Source: Myxococcales bacterium (GTDB lineage Bacteria; Myxococcota_A; Polyangia; Polyangiales; Ga0077539). Taken from it: a stretch of DNA of 64,000 nt. Of the stretch, positions 44,828 through 53,995 are shown one piece after another. Where the stretch lies: assembly GCA_013298625.1 (NCBI GenBank), contig JAAFIF010000001.1:62001-126000 (forward strand). The letters are read 5' to 3'. Numbering within the stretch: the stretch's first letter is position 1; each line of letters starts with the position of its first letter. A model generated the notes under the pieces. That model was not told the origin of the DNA. It made no database searches and saw nothing but the letters and a program-made list of their open reading frames with translations. The position numbers were made by a program, and so were the translations under genes.

Positions 44828-45558
44828 AGCGTTGGGCTGACACGGTGTTCGACCCCGAAGCGCCCAAGCCCCTGCCGATGAGCGCGGCGGAGTGCGTTCG
44901 GGCGCTCGAGCCGCTGGTGGTAGACGAGCGGCGAGAGCGAATCTGGAAGGCGGTCTCGGGCCGCACGCGTTCGGTGACGTGCGTGATCGAAGGGCTCACG
45001 GACCCGCACAACGCCTCGGCGATATTGCGCACGTGCGACGCGCTCGGCGTCCACGAGGTGCACGCGATCGAGGCCAACGCGCACGTCAAGATGACCACGC
45101 GCGTGACCAAGGGCGCCGAGAAGTGGATGGAGCTTCGCCGCCACAGCGCGCCCGAGCAGTGCGCGAAGGACCTCGCGGCCCGCGGCTACGCTCTGTACGT
45201 GGCGGACATGCGCGCGACCACCGAGCTCGAAGAGATCGCGAAGCAGCCGAAGGTGGCGCTCGCGTTCGGCAACGAGCACGCGGGCATCTCGGCCGAGCTT
45301 CGGTCGGTGGCCGCGGGGGCGTTCGCGATTCCGATGTTGGGCATGGTCGAGAGCTTCAACGTCTCGGTCGCCGCGGGGATCGCCTTGTGGGCCGCGACGC
45401 GAGGACGACGCGGGGACCTGCGCGAGGACGAGCGCATGGAGCTCGCGGCGCGGTTTCTCATCGAGTCCGTGCGCGGCGGCGAGCTGGTGCTCGAGCGCGC
45501 GCAGCGAGAGCGCGACGAGCGGGCGCGGCGAGCAGCTTCGATCGGCGAGGAGAGATAG
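44824..45558 (+). CDS. trmH: tRNA (guanosine-2'-O-)-methyltransferase, TrmH/SpoU family
   Basis: The 244-residue protein shows the three SPOUT motifs: DPHNASAILRTCDALGV (with the catalytic Asn and Arg), VALAFGNEHAGIS, and IPMLGMVESFNVSVAAGI, which forms the trefoil knot around SAM. This matches TrmH, which methylates guanosine-18 in the tRNA D-loop. The start is GTG 44824, coupled to the kinase gene. A charged helical C-terminus of about 30 residues (ERAQRERDERARRAA) follows. The assignment to TrmH rather than other SpoU members rests on the motif order and length. Confidence 0.9.
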   Translation: MKRWADTVFDPEAPKPLPMSAAECVRALEPLVVDERRERIWKAVSGRTRSVTCVIEGLTDPHNASAILRTCDALGVHEVHAIEANAHVKMTTRVTKGAEKWMELRRHSAPEQCAKDLAARGYALYVADMRATTELEEIAKQPKVALAFGNEHAGISAELRSVAAGAFAIPMLGMVESFNVSVAAGIALWAATRGRRGDLREDERMELAARFLIESVRGGELVLERAQRERDERARRAASIGEER

Positions 45559-45567
45559 AGGCAATTC

Positions 45568-46650
45568 ATGGCTCCGCGGATCGTTCGCTCGAAGGACCCC
45601 TCTTGGATGCTCGGCGCGTCGCTGGCGTGCGGCGCGTCCGCGACGCTGCTCGGGTTCATGCTGGGACAGGGGCTGTTCAACAAGGTCTTGCACCGCGCGC
45701 CGGACCCTTCGCACGCGTCGTCGACCGAGCCCGAAGCGGGCGACGACGGCGGCGCAGCGCCGAGCGCGTACGACGCCAGCGCGACGGGGCCGCAGGCAGA
45801 GCGTCCTCCGCTCGTCCCGGTGCGCGTGACCAGGGTCGAGCTCGTGTCCTGCGGTGACGGTGACGAGCTCGACACGCCCGGCGACCGCTGCGACAACTCC
45901 CAAGACATCGAGCGGATCATCCGCGACGCGCTCGCGAAGCTCGGCGATTGCCCGGCGGCGCTGGTCGCGGGACAGCAGCCCGCGCAGGTGCTCTCGCTGG
46001 GACTTCGCGTGGATTTTTCCAGACGAATTGTCGTTCCGGTGCAGGGCAGAGCGAGCTCGGTGCGCGACCCGCTCACGTTCGTCGCGTGCGCGCGGCAGCG
46101 GGGCGGGATGGGTCCCATCGACGCGCTCTTCGAGCAGACCCACGCGAAGGCCCGCTACCAGTACGTGATCGCGATGCGCTTCGGCCCGCTCGGCGCCGAC
46201 GCGCTCGGCGCGCTCGACGCAGGCGCGGGCGCAGAGCCATCACTCGAGCCCGCTCCCGCGGCGCGCGACGCCGCAATCGCCCGTCGCCGCCTCCGTCCCG
46301 GCGAGCCCTGCCCCGTCACGCCCGGAACCGCCGACGACCCCTGCCCCGGCTACGACGTCCCGCGCACCGCGCTCGACTCGGGCGTCGACGACCCGACGCT
46401 CTCGGCCCCAGTCACGGTCTTCATGGGCACGCCCCTCCCGCACACCGAGCCCGCGCGCGTCACCTGGTCGCGCGCCCTCATCCGCGCCGAGCCGCGCAAC
46501 GGCGCGGTCATCACTCGCCTGCCCTTCGAGACGCGCCTCACCATCGAAGCCCGCAGCGGGAGCTGGTATCGCGTGCGCTGGCCCTCGGGCACCGGCTGGG
46601 TCTTCGGCGAGGCGATCGGCCGCGGCGGCGACGCGGGCGCGCCGCAGTAG
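45568..46650 (+). CDS. Membrane-anchored protein with C-terminal SH3-like domain
   Basis: The 360-residue product follows trmH by 9 bp, so it belongs to the kinase operon. Residues 12-35 are a single N-terminal membrane helix (MLGASLACGASATLLGFMLG). A Ser/Ala/Asp-rich linker leads to a middle domain of about 110 residues with an LVSCGDGDE start. The C-terminus (about 300-352) is a bacterial SH3 domain: ALIRAEPRNGAVITRLPFET then SWYRVRWPSGTGWVFGEAIG. Periplasmic binding to peptidoglycan or peptides is inferred. It could be a substrate or partner of the kinase. Confidence 0.65.
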   Translation: MAPRIVRSKDPSWMLGASLACGASATLLGFMLGQGLFNKVLHRAPDPSHASSTEPEAGDDGGAAPSAYDASATGPQAERPPLVPVRVTRVELVSCGDGDELDTPGDRCDNSQDIERIIRDALAKLGDCPAALVAGQQPAQVLSLGLRVDFSRRIVVPVQGRASSVRDPLTFVACARQRGGMGPIDALFEQTHAKARYQYVIAMRFGPLGADALGALDAGAGAEPSLEPAPAARDAAIARRRLRPGEPCPVTPGTADDPCPGYDVPRTALDSGVDDPTLSAPVTVFMGTPLPHTEPARVTWSRALIRAEPRNGAVITRLPFETRLTIEARSGSWYRVRWPSGTGWVFGEAIGRGGDAGAPQ

Positions 46651-46686
46651 TCCGCCACGCACACGAATTCAACACGGCCCTGTTGT

Positions 46687-48462
46687 TCACGGCGGCACTT
46701 CAGCGGGCGCGACCATGACCGCGCTGCCGACGGGGATCAGCGGTGTCTCGCGCATCCCGAAGCGATCCATCACCACGAGCCGAAAGCGCTCTTCGATGCT
46801 CTCGCGAAAGCGAAAGGACACGCGGCGGATGGGTTGCATCTGCTCGACGGTGATCGAGACGTGCTCGAGCTCGACGCGATCACCCGCTCGCAGCATCGAC
46901 TCGCGCGCGCGAAACATCATCTCGGGCTGATGAATCAAATAGGGCCCCGCGAGCGCCTCGAGCACGAGCACGTCACGCTCGGGGCGACGCAAGCGATAGG
47001 TCCCGCCGGTGCCCGTGAGCCCCAGCCACGAGCGAGGCATCGCGAGGCCCGCGCGCTGCCAGATCCACGGCGAGTACAGCAGCGTCTGTCCGTCGCACGC
47101 GGCCACGAGCACCACCCTCGCATCGCTTAGCCCCTCGTTGCGCACCGCCGCGCGCTGGATCATCGCGAGCTCGCGCCGGTGCCCGAAGACCATGTCGAGC
47201 GCGCCTGCGCGAGCGCGGGACGGGCTCGCCCACAAATGGCCGTAGAGCAACAGCAGCGTGGGAAGCAGCGCGGCGAGCGCGGTCCACCGTCCTCGTCGCG
47301 CCTCGTCCTTGCGAACGAGCGCCTCGAACACGCGCACGACAAGCACGCCGAGCACCGCGGACACGCCGATGTTCGCGCCCACTTGCAGCCGCGACGCGCC
47401 AAAGGAGGGGAGCACCGGGACGAGCGCGAGGGCGCTTCCGAGCGCGAACCAGCGCAGCGCGATGGGCACAGGGCGCATCGCGTAGAGCGCGGCGGCGATG
47501 GACGCGAGCAAGAGCGCTCCGGTGCCGCGCGCGCGAAGCGGCGACCAGCGAAACACCGTGGCCGCCTCCGCGGGGACGCCGAACCACAGGTCCCCGAGCT
47601 GCCCTGCCCACCGCGCGGGCGCGACGCGAAGAAACTCGCCCGTCCTGCGCAACGGATCGAGGTAGGCGTCCGAGTGCTGCGAGCCGTAGCCGCCGAAGCG
47701 ATAGATCAACGCCCACACGAGCAGCGGCAGCGCCCATGGCAGCGCGCTGCGCCATCGCGGGACCGTCGCCTCGCGGGCGACGAGCGTGTGGGCGACGGCG
47801 TACGCGATCATGGTGAGCGCGTACTCTCCGCCGAGCAGAGAGAGAGAGAAGAGCGCGGACGACACCAGGGCGTCCCGCTTCTCGCCGCGCTCGCGGTAGG
47901 CGTGCCAGCGCCACAGGGCCAGCAGACCAAACGCTACGCACACGAGAAAGCTGCGGTTCGCCAGCCACCCGATCGGCAGCGTGTGCGAGGCGTCGAGCGC
48001 GAAGAACGCGAGCGCGACGGGCGCGGCGCGATCGCCGAGGGTCCGTCGAAACAGCAGCGCGCACGCGACGACGCACGCGATCCACCAGGCCATCGAGTGC
48101 GCGTGCGGGCCGAGCGCAGAGGTGCCGAACACGCGATGATCGAGCGCGCGCGTGAGGCTCGTGAGCGGGCGAAAGAAGCGAAACGAGAGCTGCGGATGCG
48201 ACCACCACGGGAGCACGCCCGCGTCGGTCAGGGCGCGCACCTCTCTGGGGCTGCCGTCGACGAAGTTGTAGAGGTCCCACGGCGCGCGGCGCAGCGGCCA
48301 CGAACGGTCGAGCATGGCCTCGTGCGCGTAGTCGTCGACGGCGAAGGGGACGCGCACGTTGGGTCCGTGCACAAAGAGCCCCAACAAGAGCACGAGGAGG
48401 TATGGGAGCAGCCGTCGCACGCAACGCTTGCGTACCACTCTCTGGGGCAAAAACCGACTCAT
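46687..48462 (-). CDS. Multi-spanning membrane protein, GT-C glycosyltransferase-like
   Basis: ATG 48462 (591 residues) is taken as the start; the longer frame reads antisense to the neighbouring GT2 gene. A basic start and the first helix (LLPYLLVLLLGLFVHGPN) are followed by VPFAVDDYAHE, an acidic pair in the first outside loop, as is typical of GT-C transferases that use lipid-linked sugars. About ten further helices follow, for example WWIACVVACALLF, FLVCVAFGLLALW and ALPLLVWALIY, then a periplasmic C-terminal domain of about 170 residues. Donor and acceptor are unknown. It starts 67 bp from the divergent GT2 gene of the same polysaccharide region. Confidence 0.6.
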   Translation of the reverse strand: MSRFLPQRVVRKRCVRRLLPYLLVLLLGLFVHGPNVRVPFAVDDYAHEAMLDRSWPLRRAPWDLYNFVDGSPREVRALTDAGVLPWWSHPQLSFRFFRPLTSLTRALDHRVFGTSALGPHAHSMAWWIACVVACALLFRRTLGDRAAPVALAFFALDASHTLPIGWLANRSFLVCVAFGLLALWRWHAYRERGEKRDALVSSALFSLSLLGGEYALTMIAYAVAHTLVAREATVPRWRSALPWALPLLVWALIYRFGGYGSQHSDAYLDPLRRTGEFLRVAPARWAGQLGDLWFGVPAEAATVFRWSPLRARGTGALLLASIAAALYAMRPVPIALRWFALGSALALVPVLPSFGASRLQVGANIGVSAVLGVLVVRVFEALVRKDEARRGRWTALAALLPTLLLLYGHLWASPSRARAGALDMVFGHRRELAMIQRAAVRNEGLSDARVVLVAACDGQTLLYSPWIWQRAGLAMPRSWLGLTGTGGTYRLRRPERDVLVLEALAGPYLIHQPEMMFRARESMLRAGDRVELEHVSITVEQMQPIRRVSFRFRESIEERFRLVVMDRFGMRETPLIPVGSAVMVAPAEVPP

Positions 48463-48529
48463 CCGCGCGCGAGCAAAGGGGCGCCTTCGCTTGTCGTCGC
48501 GCCGAGAAGCGAGTACGGACGCGCCTCCC

Positions 48530-49525
48530 GTGCCCGATCCAGTCGTCACCGTCCTCACGCCGACGCTCAACGCTGAGCAGTTTCTCTCTCCGATGCTGAC
48601 GTCGCTCGCCGAGCAGACGATCGATCCCTCGAGGGTCGAGCACATCGTGATCGACGGAGGATCGACGGACGGGACGATCGAGCGCATCCGTCGCGACGCC
48701 CCGCGGACGCGGATCATCGTGGCCAAGAGCAGCATCTACGAAGCGATGAACCTCGGGATCCGCGAGGCGCGCGGCGCGTGCATCGGCTGGCTCAACGCCG
48801 ACGACCTGTGGTCACCGGACGCGCTCTCGGCCGTGGCTCGCACGCTCGACGCGCGGCCCGAGAGCGAGCTGGTCGTGGGCGACTACGAGATGTTCGACGG
48901 CGCGCGGCGCTTTCACTACGAGACCCGCGAGGACGTGCTCGACCGCATTCGCGACGGGCGGATGCGTCGGTGGTTCGACGTGTGGGTCAACCCGCTCGCG
49001 CTCTTCTACAAGACCGACTTCGTCCGCGCGCTCGGCGGCTACGACGCCCGCTATCGATTGGTGGGCGACTGGGACCTGTGGTTTCGCGCTGCGGCGCGCA
49101 GCCCGCGGGCGCGCGTGGCGCACACGGGGAGCACGCTCGGGAGCTTTCGCATGCACCCCGGCTCGCTCACGTCCGGAACGCGCATGGACAGGCTGTACGA
49201 AGAGAAGCGCATGGCGATGGCTCGGTGGATCGACGAGCCGAGCGCCCCAGAGGGGCTGCGCGCATGCGCGCGACGGATGTACCGGCACGACACGTTTTCG
49301 CTGATGGCGGTGCGGGCGTCGCGGTCAGAGCCACGAGAGACCCTGCGCACGCTCGTGACGCTCGGCCGCGATGTCGGCGCGATCGGCCCGGGGATCGTCG
49401 GTGATTTCGCGACGGCCTCGGTGATGGCCGCGCACGAGCTCGCTCAGTCGTTGCCCGGCGTCGGCGCGCTCGCTCGCGCCGCGTGGGCGGCGACCGGCGG
49501 CCCGAGAGTGTCTTCGAACGCGTAG
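48530..49525 (+). CDS. Glycosyltransferase family 2
   Basis: GTG 48530 (331 residues) is set by the N-terminal beta-strand VVTVLTPTLNAEQFLSPML. GT-A motifs are clear: IVIDGGSTDGT (nucleotide binding), GWLNADD (DXD-like metal site) and YRLVGDWDLWFRAA (ED-like catalytic acid region). This is the WcaA-like GT2 type that adds a sugar from a nucleotide donor to a glycan acceptor in the cytoplasm. The last 27 codons overlap the 3' end of the convergent GT21-like gene on the other strand by 82 bp. It lies in the surface-polysaccharide region with gmd and fcl. Confidence 0.9.
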   Translation: MPDPVVTVLTPTLNAEQFLSPMLTSLAEQTIDPSRVEHIVIDGGSTDGTIERIRRDAPRTRIIVAKSSIYEAMNLGIREARGACIGWLNADDLWSPDALSAVARTLDARPESELVVGDYEMFDGARRFHYETREDVLDRIRDGRMRRWFDVWVNPLALFYKTDFVRALGGYDARYRLVGDWDLWFRAAARSPRARVAHTGSTLGSFRMHPGSLTSGTRMDRLYEEKRMAMARWIDEPSAPEGLRACARRMYRHDTFSLMAVRASRSEPRETLRTLVTLGRDVGAIGPGIVGDFATASVMAAHELAQSLPGVGALARAAWAATGGPRVSSNA

Positions 49526-50745
49526 TCGGGCTCGACGCCCTCGTCGAGCACGTCGTCGTCGTGTTGCCACGAGACGTCGCGGGCGATGATCAAGCTGCGC
49601 GGGCCCATGTACGCGACGCGACCCCGCCAGACGGTCTTGCGCGTAAAGAGCGCGCGCGTGTGCAGCGCCGCCATCGCGAGCGGCCGCAGCAGCGCAGCGG
49701 GCAAGAGCGCGGGCGGGATCCACTGTCCGCGCAGGGCGCGAGAGATCCACGAGTCGCCGGCCATCTGCGCGACAGCGCAGAGCGCGAGCAGCGCGAGCCC
49801 CGCGAGCGACGGGTCGAGCAGCGCCGCGGCGAGGGCCATGAAGAACGGCGAGCAGAGCAGCTCGCTCGCGAGCGAGTGCGGCGCCAACGCGAGCCGGATC
49901 TGCGACCAGCGGCTGTGCCTGCGCCAGAACGTCCCAACGGTGCTGTTGGCGTTGGGGCAGCGGATGATCCTCGGGGCGGCGACGACCGAGAGGCCGAGCT
50001 CGGCGATTCCTGCGAAGAGCACGGTGTCGTCGGCGAAGCTGCGGCCCATCGGCCCCCAGCCGCCAGCGCGGTGCAAGGTCGTGCGGCGCAAGAGGATGGA
50101 CTTGCCAGCGCCCGCGTAGACGCCGCGCGAGCTGAGCATCGCGACGGCGCCGAAGGTGACCCAGGCGTTGACCGCGAGGTTGTCGAGCGCCGCGCCGTAG
50201 GAGGCTTCGTCCACGCTAGCGACGACCGAGACCACGCCGCCGACGCCGTCGCGCGCGAGGGCGCTCAGCATGGGCGCGAGCGCGTCGGGCTCGACCGCGG
50301 TGTTGCTGTCGCTCATCCACAGCACGTCGTAGCGAGCCTGCGCTTCGAGCGCGGCGAGCGTGTTGATCTTCGGGCTCGCGTGGCTCTGACGCGAGACGAT
50401 CACGAGCCGCGCGTCGACGTGGGGGTTGCGGGCGATCACGCGGCGGATGATGGCCACCGCAGGGTCGCTCTCGTCGGCGACGCCGAGGAGGATCTGCACC
50501 CGCGGGTGCTCGATGGCGAAGTAGGACGAGAGGCACTCTTCGAGGGCCTCGTCTGCGCCAGCGCAGGCCTTGAGCAACGTGACGCCTTCGGCGCGCCCGT
50601 CGGCGCTCACCGTCGCGAGCTTGCGCGCGGCGTTCGGCGCGGGCCGCGGCCGCTCGAGGCGACGCACGTTGCGCGCGAACAACGCGTGCAACACGCCGTA
50701 CGCCGCGAGCGAGAGCGAAGGAATGACAAGCGAAGCGAGGGACAT
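49444..50745 (-). CDS. GT21/HpnI-like membrane glycosyltransferase
   Basis: ATG 50745 (433 residues) begins directly with a membrane helix (SLVIPSLSLAAYGVLHALF). A GT-A domain follows with the acidic motifs: KACAGADEALEECLSSYF, WMSDSNTAVEPDAL (metal site), and GRSFADDTVLF. RRHSRWSQIR corresponds to the (Q/R)-x2-RW motif of processive and ceramide-type transferases. Two or three C-terminal helices (AAALLDPSLAGLALLALCAV, LLPAALLRPLAMAAL) anchor it. The order matches ceramide glucosyltransferase (GT21) and hopanoid HpnI, so the acceptor may be a lipid. It overlaps the convergent GT2 gene tail by 82 bp. Confidence 0.82.
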   Translation of the reverse strand: MSLASLVIPSLSLAAYGVLHALFARNVRRLERPRPAPNAARKLATVSADGRAEGVTLLKACAGADEALEECLSSYFAIEHPRVQILLGVADESDPAVAIIRRVIARNPHVDARLVIVSRQSHASPKINTLAALEAQARYDVLWMSDSNTAVEPDALAPMLSALARDGVGGVVSVVASVDEASYGAALDNLAVNAWVTFGAVAMLSSRGVYAGAGKSILLRRTTLHRAGGWGPMGRSFADDTVLFAGIAELGLSVVAAPRIIRCPNANSTVGTFWRRHSRWSQIRLALAPHSLASELLCSPFFMALAAALLDPSLAGLALLALCAVAQMAGDSWISRALRGQWIPPALLPAALLRPLAMAALHTRALFTRKTVWRGRVAYMGPRSLIIARDVSWQHDDDVLDEGVEPDYAFEDTLGPPVAAHAARASAPTPGND

Positions 50746-50774
50746 TCGACTATTGAATGGGCCGTCGCTCGTTC

Positions 50775-50819
50775 GCCCCGCGCATCGCGCGGCGGGCGCC
50801 CCGCGCGTCGCGCGGTGGG
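50775..50819. repeat. Two tandem hairpin-forming repeats in a divergent intergenic region
   Basis: Two 22-bp copies (50775-50796 and 50798-50819) differ at two positions. Each contains CCGCGC, a 3-nt centre and GCGCGG, so each can form a tight hairpin. They lie in the 235-bp region between two divergently transcribed glycosyltransferase genes, where terminators are not expected. A role as a regulatory site or as an REP-like element is possible. Confidence 0.45.
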
Positions 50820-50980
50820 GCAAAGCGAGGCTGACCTGTTGAATGCGAGAGCGTCCGCAGGGATTACTACACTTCCGCCAGAGTACCAACTCGCCGGGCA
50901 GACGCCCGTCGACGCATGATTTGCACCTTGAAAACTCGCGCGCGCTGCGACGCGCTGACATCCATGTCGCGCTGCTCGTC

Positions 50981-52069
50981 ATGAACATCGTCTTCGATCA
51001 CCACGCGTTCTGCCTCCAGCGCGTGGGGGGCATCTCGCGGTACTTCTGCGAGCTCGCCGCGCGGCTGCCGCTGCGCGAAGGCGTGCGTGCGCAGGTCCTC
51101 GCGCCGCTGCACCGCAACGCCCTGCTCGCCGCGAGCGACGCCCGCACCGTCGGCCGATACGTGCCGCTGCCGCAGGGCGCGTACGGACCCCTGATGGCGC
51201 TTGATTTCGTGGCCACTCGGCTCGTGGCCGCAGACGAGCGCTCGATCGTGCACGAGACCTTCTACACGTGGACGAAGAGCAACGGCGCGCGCGGCCCGCG
51301 GGTGACCACGGTGCACGACATGATCCACGAGCGATTTCGCGGCCACTTCTCTCGCTGGGACGACACGGCCGCGCGCAAGCGTCGCTCGATCGACCGCGCG
51401 GATCGGGTGCTGTGCGTGTCGGAGACGACACGCCGCGACCTGCTCGAGCGACAGTCGATCGCTGAAGAGAAGGTCGCCGTCGTGCACCACGGTTGCACGC
51501 TCGCCACGCCCTGCGCGCTCGATCCGTCGCTCACCGACAGGCCGTTCGTGCTCTACGTCGGGACGCGGGACGGGTACAAGAACTTCGAGGCGTTCGTCGA
51601 AGCCTTCGCGAGCAGCGCGGCGCTCGCGCGAGACGCAAAGGTGATCGCGTTCGGCGGCGGCCCGCTGAGCCGGCGCGAGCTCGATCACGCGCGAGCCCAC
51701 AAGCTCACAGAGCGATCTCTCGCGCAGCTCGGCGGCGACGACAGCGTGCTGGCTGCGCTATATGGCGCGGCGAGGGCGACCGTGGTCCCGTCGTTGTACG
51801 AGGGCTTCGGACTGCCCGTGGTCGAGGCGATGACCGCTGGATGTCCGGTGGCGATCGCGAACCGCGGCGCGCTGCCCGAGGTCGCAGGCGGAGCAGCAGA
51901 AGAGTTCGATCCAGAGGACCGAGAGTCCATGCGAGCCGCGATCGAGCGGGTGTTCTTCGACGACGCGCGAAGGGAGGCGCTGATCGCGAAGGGACGCGCG
52001 CGGGCGCAGCGCTTCTCGTGGGACCGATGCACGGACGAGACGCTCGCGCAGTACCGGGTGCTCTGGTGA
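50981..52069 (+). CDS. Glycosyltransferase family 4 (group 1)
   Basis: ATG 50981 (362 residues) opens with MNIVFDHHAFCLQRVGGISR, the usual glycine-rich acceptor-site loop of GT4 enzymes. The C-terminal GT-B half has the donor-binding strand FVLYVGTRDGYKNFEAFVEA and the E-x7-E motif in PSLYEGFGLPVVEAMTAGC. It transfers a sugar (often mannose) from a nucleotide donor during polysaccharide assembly. Its stop overlaps the flippase start by 4 bp (GTGA), marking an operon of glycan assembly and export. Confidence 0.93.
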   Translation: MNIVFDHHAFCLQRVGGISRYFCELAARLPLREGVRAQVLAPLHRNALLAASDARTVGRYVPLPQGAYGPLMALDFVATRLVAADERSIVHETFYTWTKSNGARGPRVTTVHDMIHERFRGHFSRWDDTAARKRRSIDRADRVLCVSETTRRDLLERQSIAEEKVAVVHHGCTLATPCALDPSLTDRPFVLYVGTRDGYKNFEAFVEAFASSAALARDAKVIAFGGGPLSRRELDHARAHKLTERSLAQLGGDDSVLAALYGAARATVVPSLYEGFGLPVVEAMTAGCPVAIANRGALPEVAGGAAEEFDPEDRESMRAAIERVFFDDARREALIAKGRARAQRFSWDRCTDETLAQYRVLW

Positions 52070-53349
52070 AGCCCTCGCTGCTCGATCGCGCGCGGGCGGC
52101 GCTCGCGTCGGACGCCTCGGACGCCGCGCGGATCGCGCGCAACGTCGCGAGCATCCTCGCGGGCGACGCGGCGGCCGAGGCCATCAACACCGTGGTGACA
52201 GGGCGACAAGCGCTCGCGCTCGGGCCCGCTGCGTTCGGCTCGCTCTCGGCGGCGCAGGCGTTCGTCGAGCCGTTTCGCGCGGTGGCGGCGTTTGGGCTCT
52301 CGCTGGTCGCGGTCACCGTGGCAGCGCGCAGAAAGGGCCCCGACGCCGCGCTGATTCGCACGCTGTTCGCGCTGTACGCGCTCTCGTCCACGATCGCGTC
52401 GATGGCCGCGGTCACCGCCGCTCGGCTCTCGGGCTACGGCGGAACAACCGCGCTCGTCTCGAGCGCAGCGGTCGCTGTGTTTCCCGTGGTGGCGCTCGCC
52501 GCCGCGAGGCTGCCAGCGCAGTACGAGCAAGCGATGCACAGGATCGTCGCGCTGCCGCTGCTGATCGCGCTCGCGAGGCTCGCCCTCGTCGAAGCGGCGA
52601 TTCGCACGCAAAACAGCGCCCTCGCGCACCAGTGGGCCCTCAATGTCGCTGCGCTCGCCGGGCTCGTCGCGACGTGGGCGGTGACGCGAAGGATCTACGC
52701 GCTCAGCGAGGCGGGCGCTGCGTCGATGAGCATCGCCAGAGAGCTGCTCGCGCTCGCGTGGCCCATCGCCGTGCTGGACGTCACCGTGACGATCTACCTC
52801 AAGGCCGCGTACATGCTGCTTCGATCGCACGGCGACGCGGTGCTCGGCGCCTACGCAGCAGCCGAGCGCCTCGCCCAGCCCGTGACTGGGATCTCCGCAG
52901 CGATCGTGACGAGCGCCCTGCCCATCGTCACGCGCGCGGCGCAGAGCGGCGACCCCAGCGCGCTGTCCGCTGTGTACAAGCGCTCGATCCAGCGCGCCCT
53001 CGTCGTTCTCGTCCCGGCGCTGACCGCCGCCGCGATCGTCGCGCCGTGGGCGTTGAGGCGATTCGCCCCGCAATACGCGCACGCGACGCGGCCGTTTCAA
53101 GTGCTGTTGATCGGCGGGCTCTTCATGTTTCTCAACCAGCTCTCGTCGATGTTCATCGTGGGCATCGGGCGAGTGCGCGCGCTCATGTGGATCAGCCTGC
53201 TCAACCTGGCCGTGTACCTCGCGCTCGCGACGAGGCTCATCCCGCCCTATGGGGCGACGGGCGCGGCGATCGCGACGACGGTGATGGAGGGGATCAACTG
53301 CGTGATGCAGCTCTTCGTGGTCGGAGCGCTCGTGCGCGCGAGGCGCTGA
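52066..53349 (+). CDS. Wzx-like polysaccharide flippase (MOP superfamily)
   Basis: GTG 52066 (427 residues) is fixed by the 4-bp overlap with the GT4 gene; a longer frame upstream is antisense noise. About twelve membrane helices span the protein, including AAVTAARLSGY, AVAVFPVVALAAARLP, VLVPALTAAAIVAPWAL, PFQVLLIGGLFMFLNQLSSM and LLNLAVYLALATRL. The hydrophobic pattern and YGATGAAIATTVMEGINCV end are like RfbX/Wzx flippases, which turn lipid-linked oligosaccharides to the outer face of the inner membrane. A polymerase (Wzy) is not obvious nearby; the GT-C-like protein at 46687 could be one. Confidence 0.82.
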   Translation: MKPSLLDRARAALASDASDAARIARNVASILAGDAAAEAINTVVTGRQALALGPAAFGSLSAAQAFVEPFRAVAAFGLSLVAVTVAARRKGPDAALIRTLFALYALSSTIASMAAVTAARLSGYGGTTALVSSAAVAVFPVVALAAARLPAQYEQAMHRIVALPLLIALARLALVEAAIRTQNSALAHQWALNVAALAGLVATWAVTRRIYALSEAGAASMSIARELLALAWPIAVLDVTVTIYLKAAYMLLRSHGDAVLGAYAAAERLAQPVTGISAAIVTSALPIVTRAAQSGDPSALSAVYKRSIQRALVVLVPALTAAAIVAPWALRRFAPQYAHATRPFQVLLIGGLFMFLNQLSSMFIVGIGRVRALMWISLLNLAVYLALATRLIPPYGATGAAIATTVMEGINCVMQLFVVGALVRARR

Positions 53350-53422
53350 ACGCGGGGGAGTTTTCTGCCCTTGGCTGTTGCCGCGCGCCGAGGGCGGGGG
53401 CACATTGCGCGCGCTTCACCCA

Positions 53423-53995
53423 ATGCCCCCTGCTTCTCATCGCGTCCTCGACGTCGGCTGCGGAACGGACAAGCTCCCCGGCGCCATCGGAATCGACCGC
53501 AATCCCCGCAGCCACGCGGACATCGTGCACGACCTCGACGCGCTGCCGTGGCCCATCGAGGACGACTCGTTCGACGAGGTGCGGGCGATGGACGTGCTCG
53601 AGCACGTGGTTGATTTCGTGGGCTGCGTCGAGCAGATCCACCGGGTCTGCCGCGACGGCGCGATCGTTCACGTGCGCATGCCGTTCGTCTCGAGCGTGGA
53701 CTACTTCACGGACCCGACCCACAAGCGCGCGGGCACGGCGCGGACCTTCGACTACTTCGACCCGAAGACCCCCCTCGGGCGCTATCGCTACTCCGCGGCA
53801 GAGCTCGAGCTGCTCTCGGTGAACTACCAGCGCGGGACGCCCTTCTCTGCGGTCGGCGCCGTGTTCGGCGTGCTCGATCAAGTGCTCGTACCGCTCGCCA
53901 ATCGATTCAAGGGCGACTACGAGCGGCACTTCGCGTTCTGGTATCCGATGGTCGCCGTCGAGTACCGCCTGCGCGTGAAGAAGGCACAGCGGTGA
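53423..53995 (+). CDS. SAM-dependent methyltransferase (type 11-like)
   Basis: ATG 53423 (190 residues) is used; an upstream in-frame ATG (53378) precedes a poor leader. Motif I reads RVLDVGCGTDKLPGAIGID and the following acidic loop DALPWPIEDDSFDEV with AMDVLEHV matches methyltransferase family 11 used for sugars and small molecules in glycan clusters. It lacks a membrane anchor. The gene is 73 bp after the flippase and its stop overlaps the Omp85-like gene by 4 bp. Confidence 0.85.
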   Translation: MPPASHRVLDVGCGTDKLPGAIGIDRNPRSHADIVHDLDALPWPIEDDSFDEVRAMDVLEHVVDFVGCVEQIHRVCRDGAIVHVRMPFVSSVDYFTDPTHKRAGTARTFDYFDPKTPLGRYRYSAAELELLSVNYQRGTPFSAVGAVFGVLDQVLVPLANRFKGDYERHFAFWYPMVAVEYRLRVKKAQR

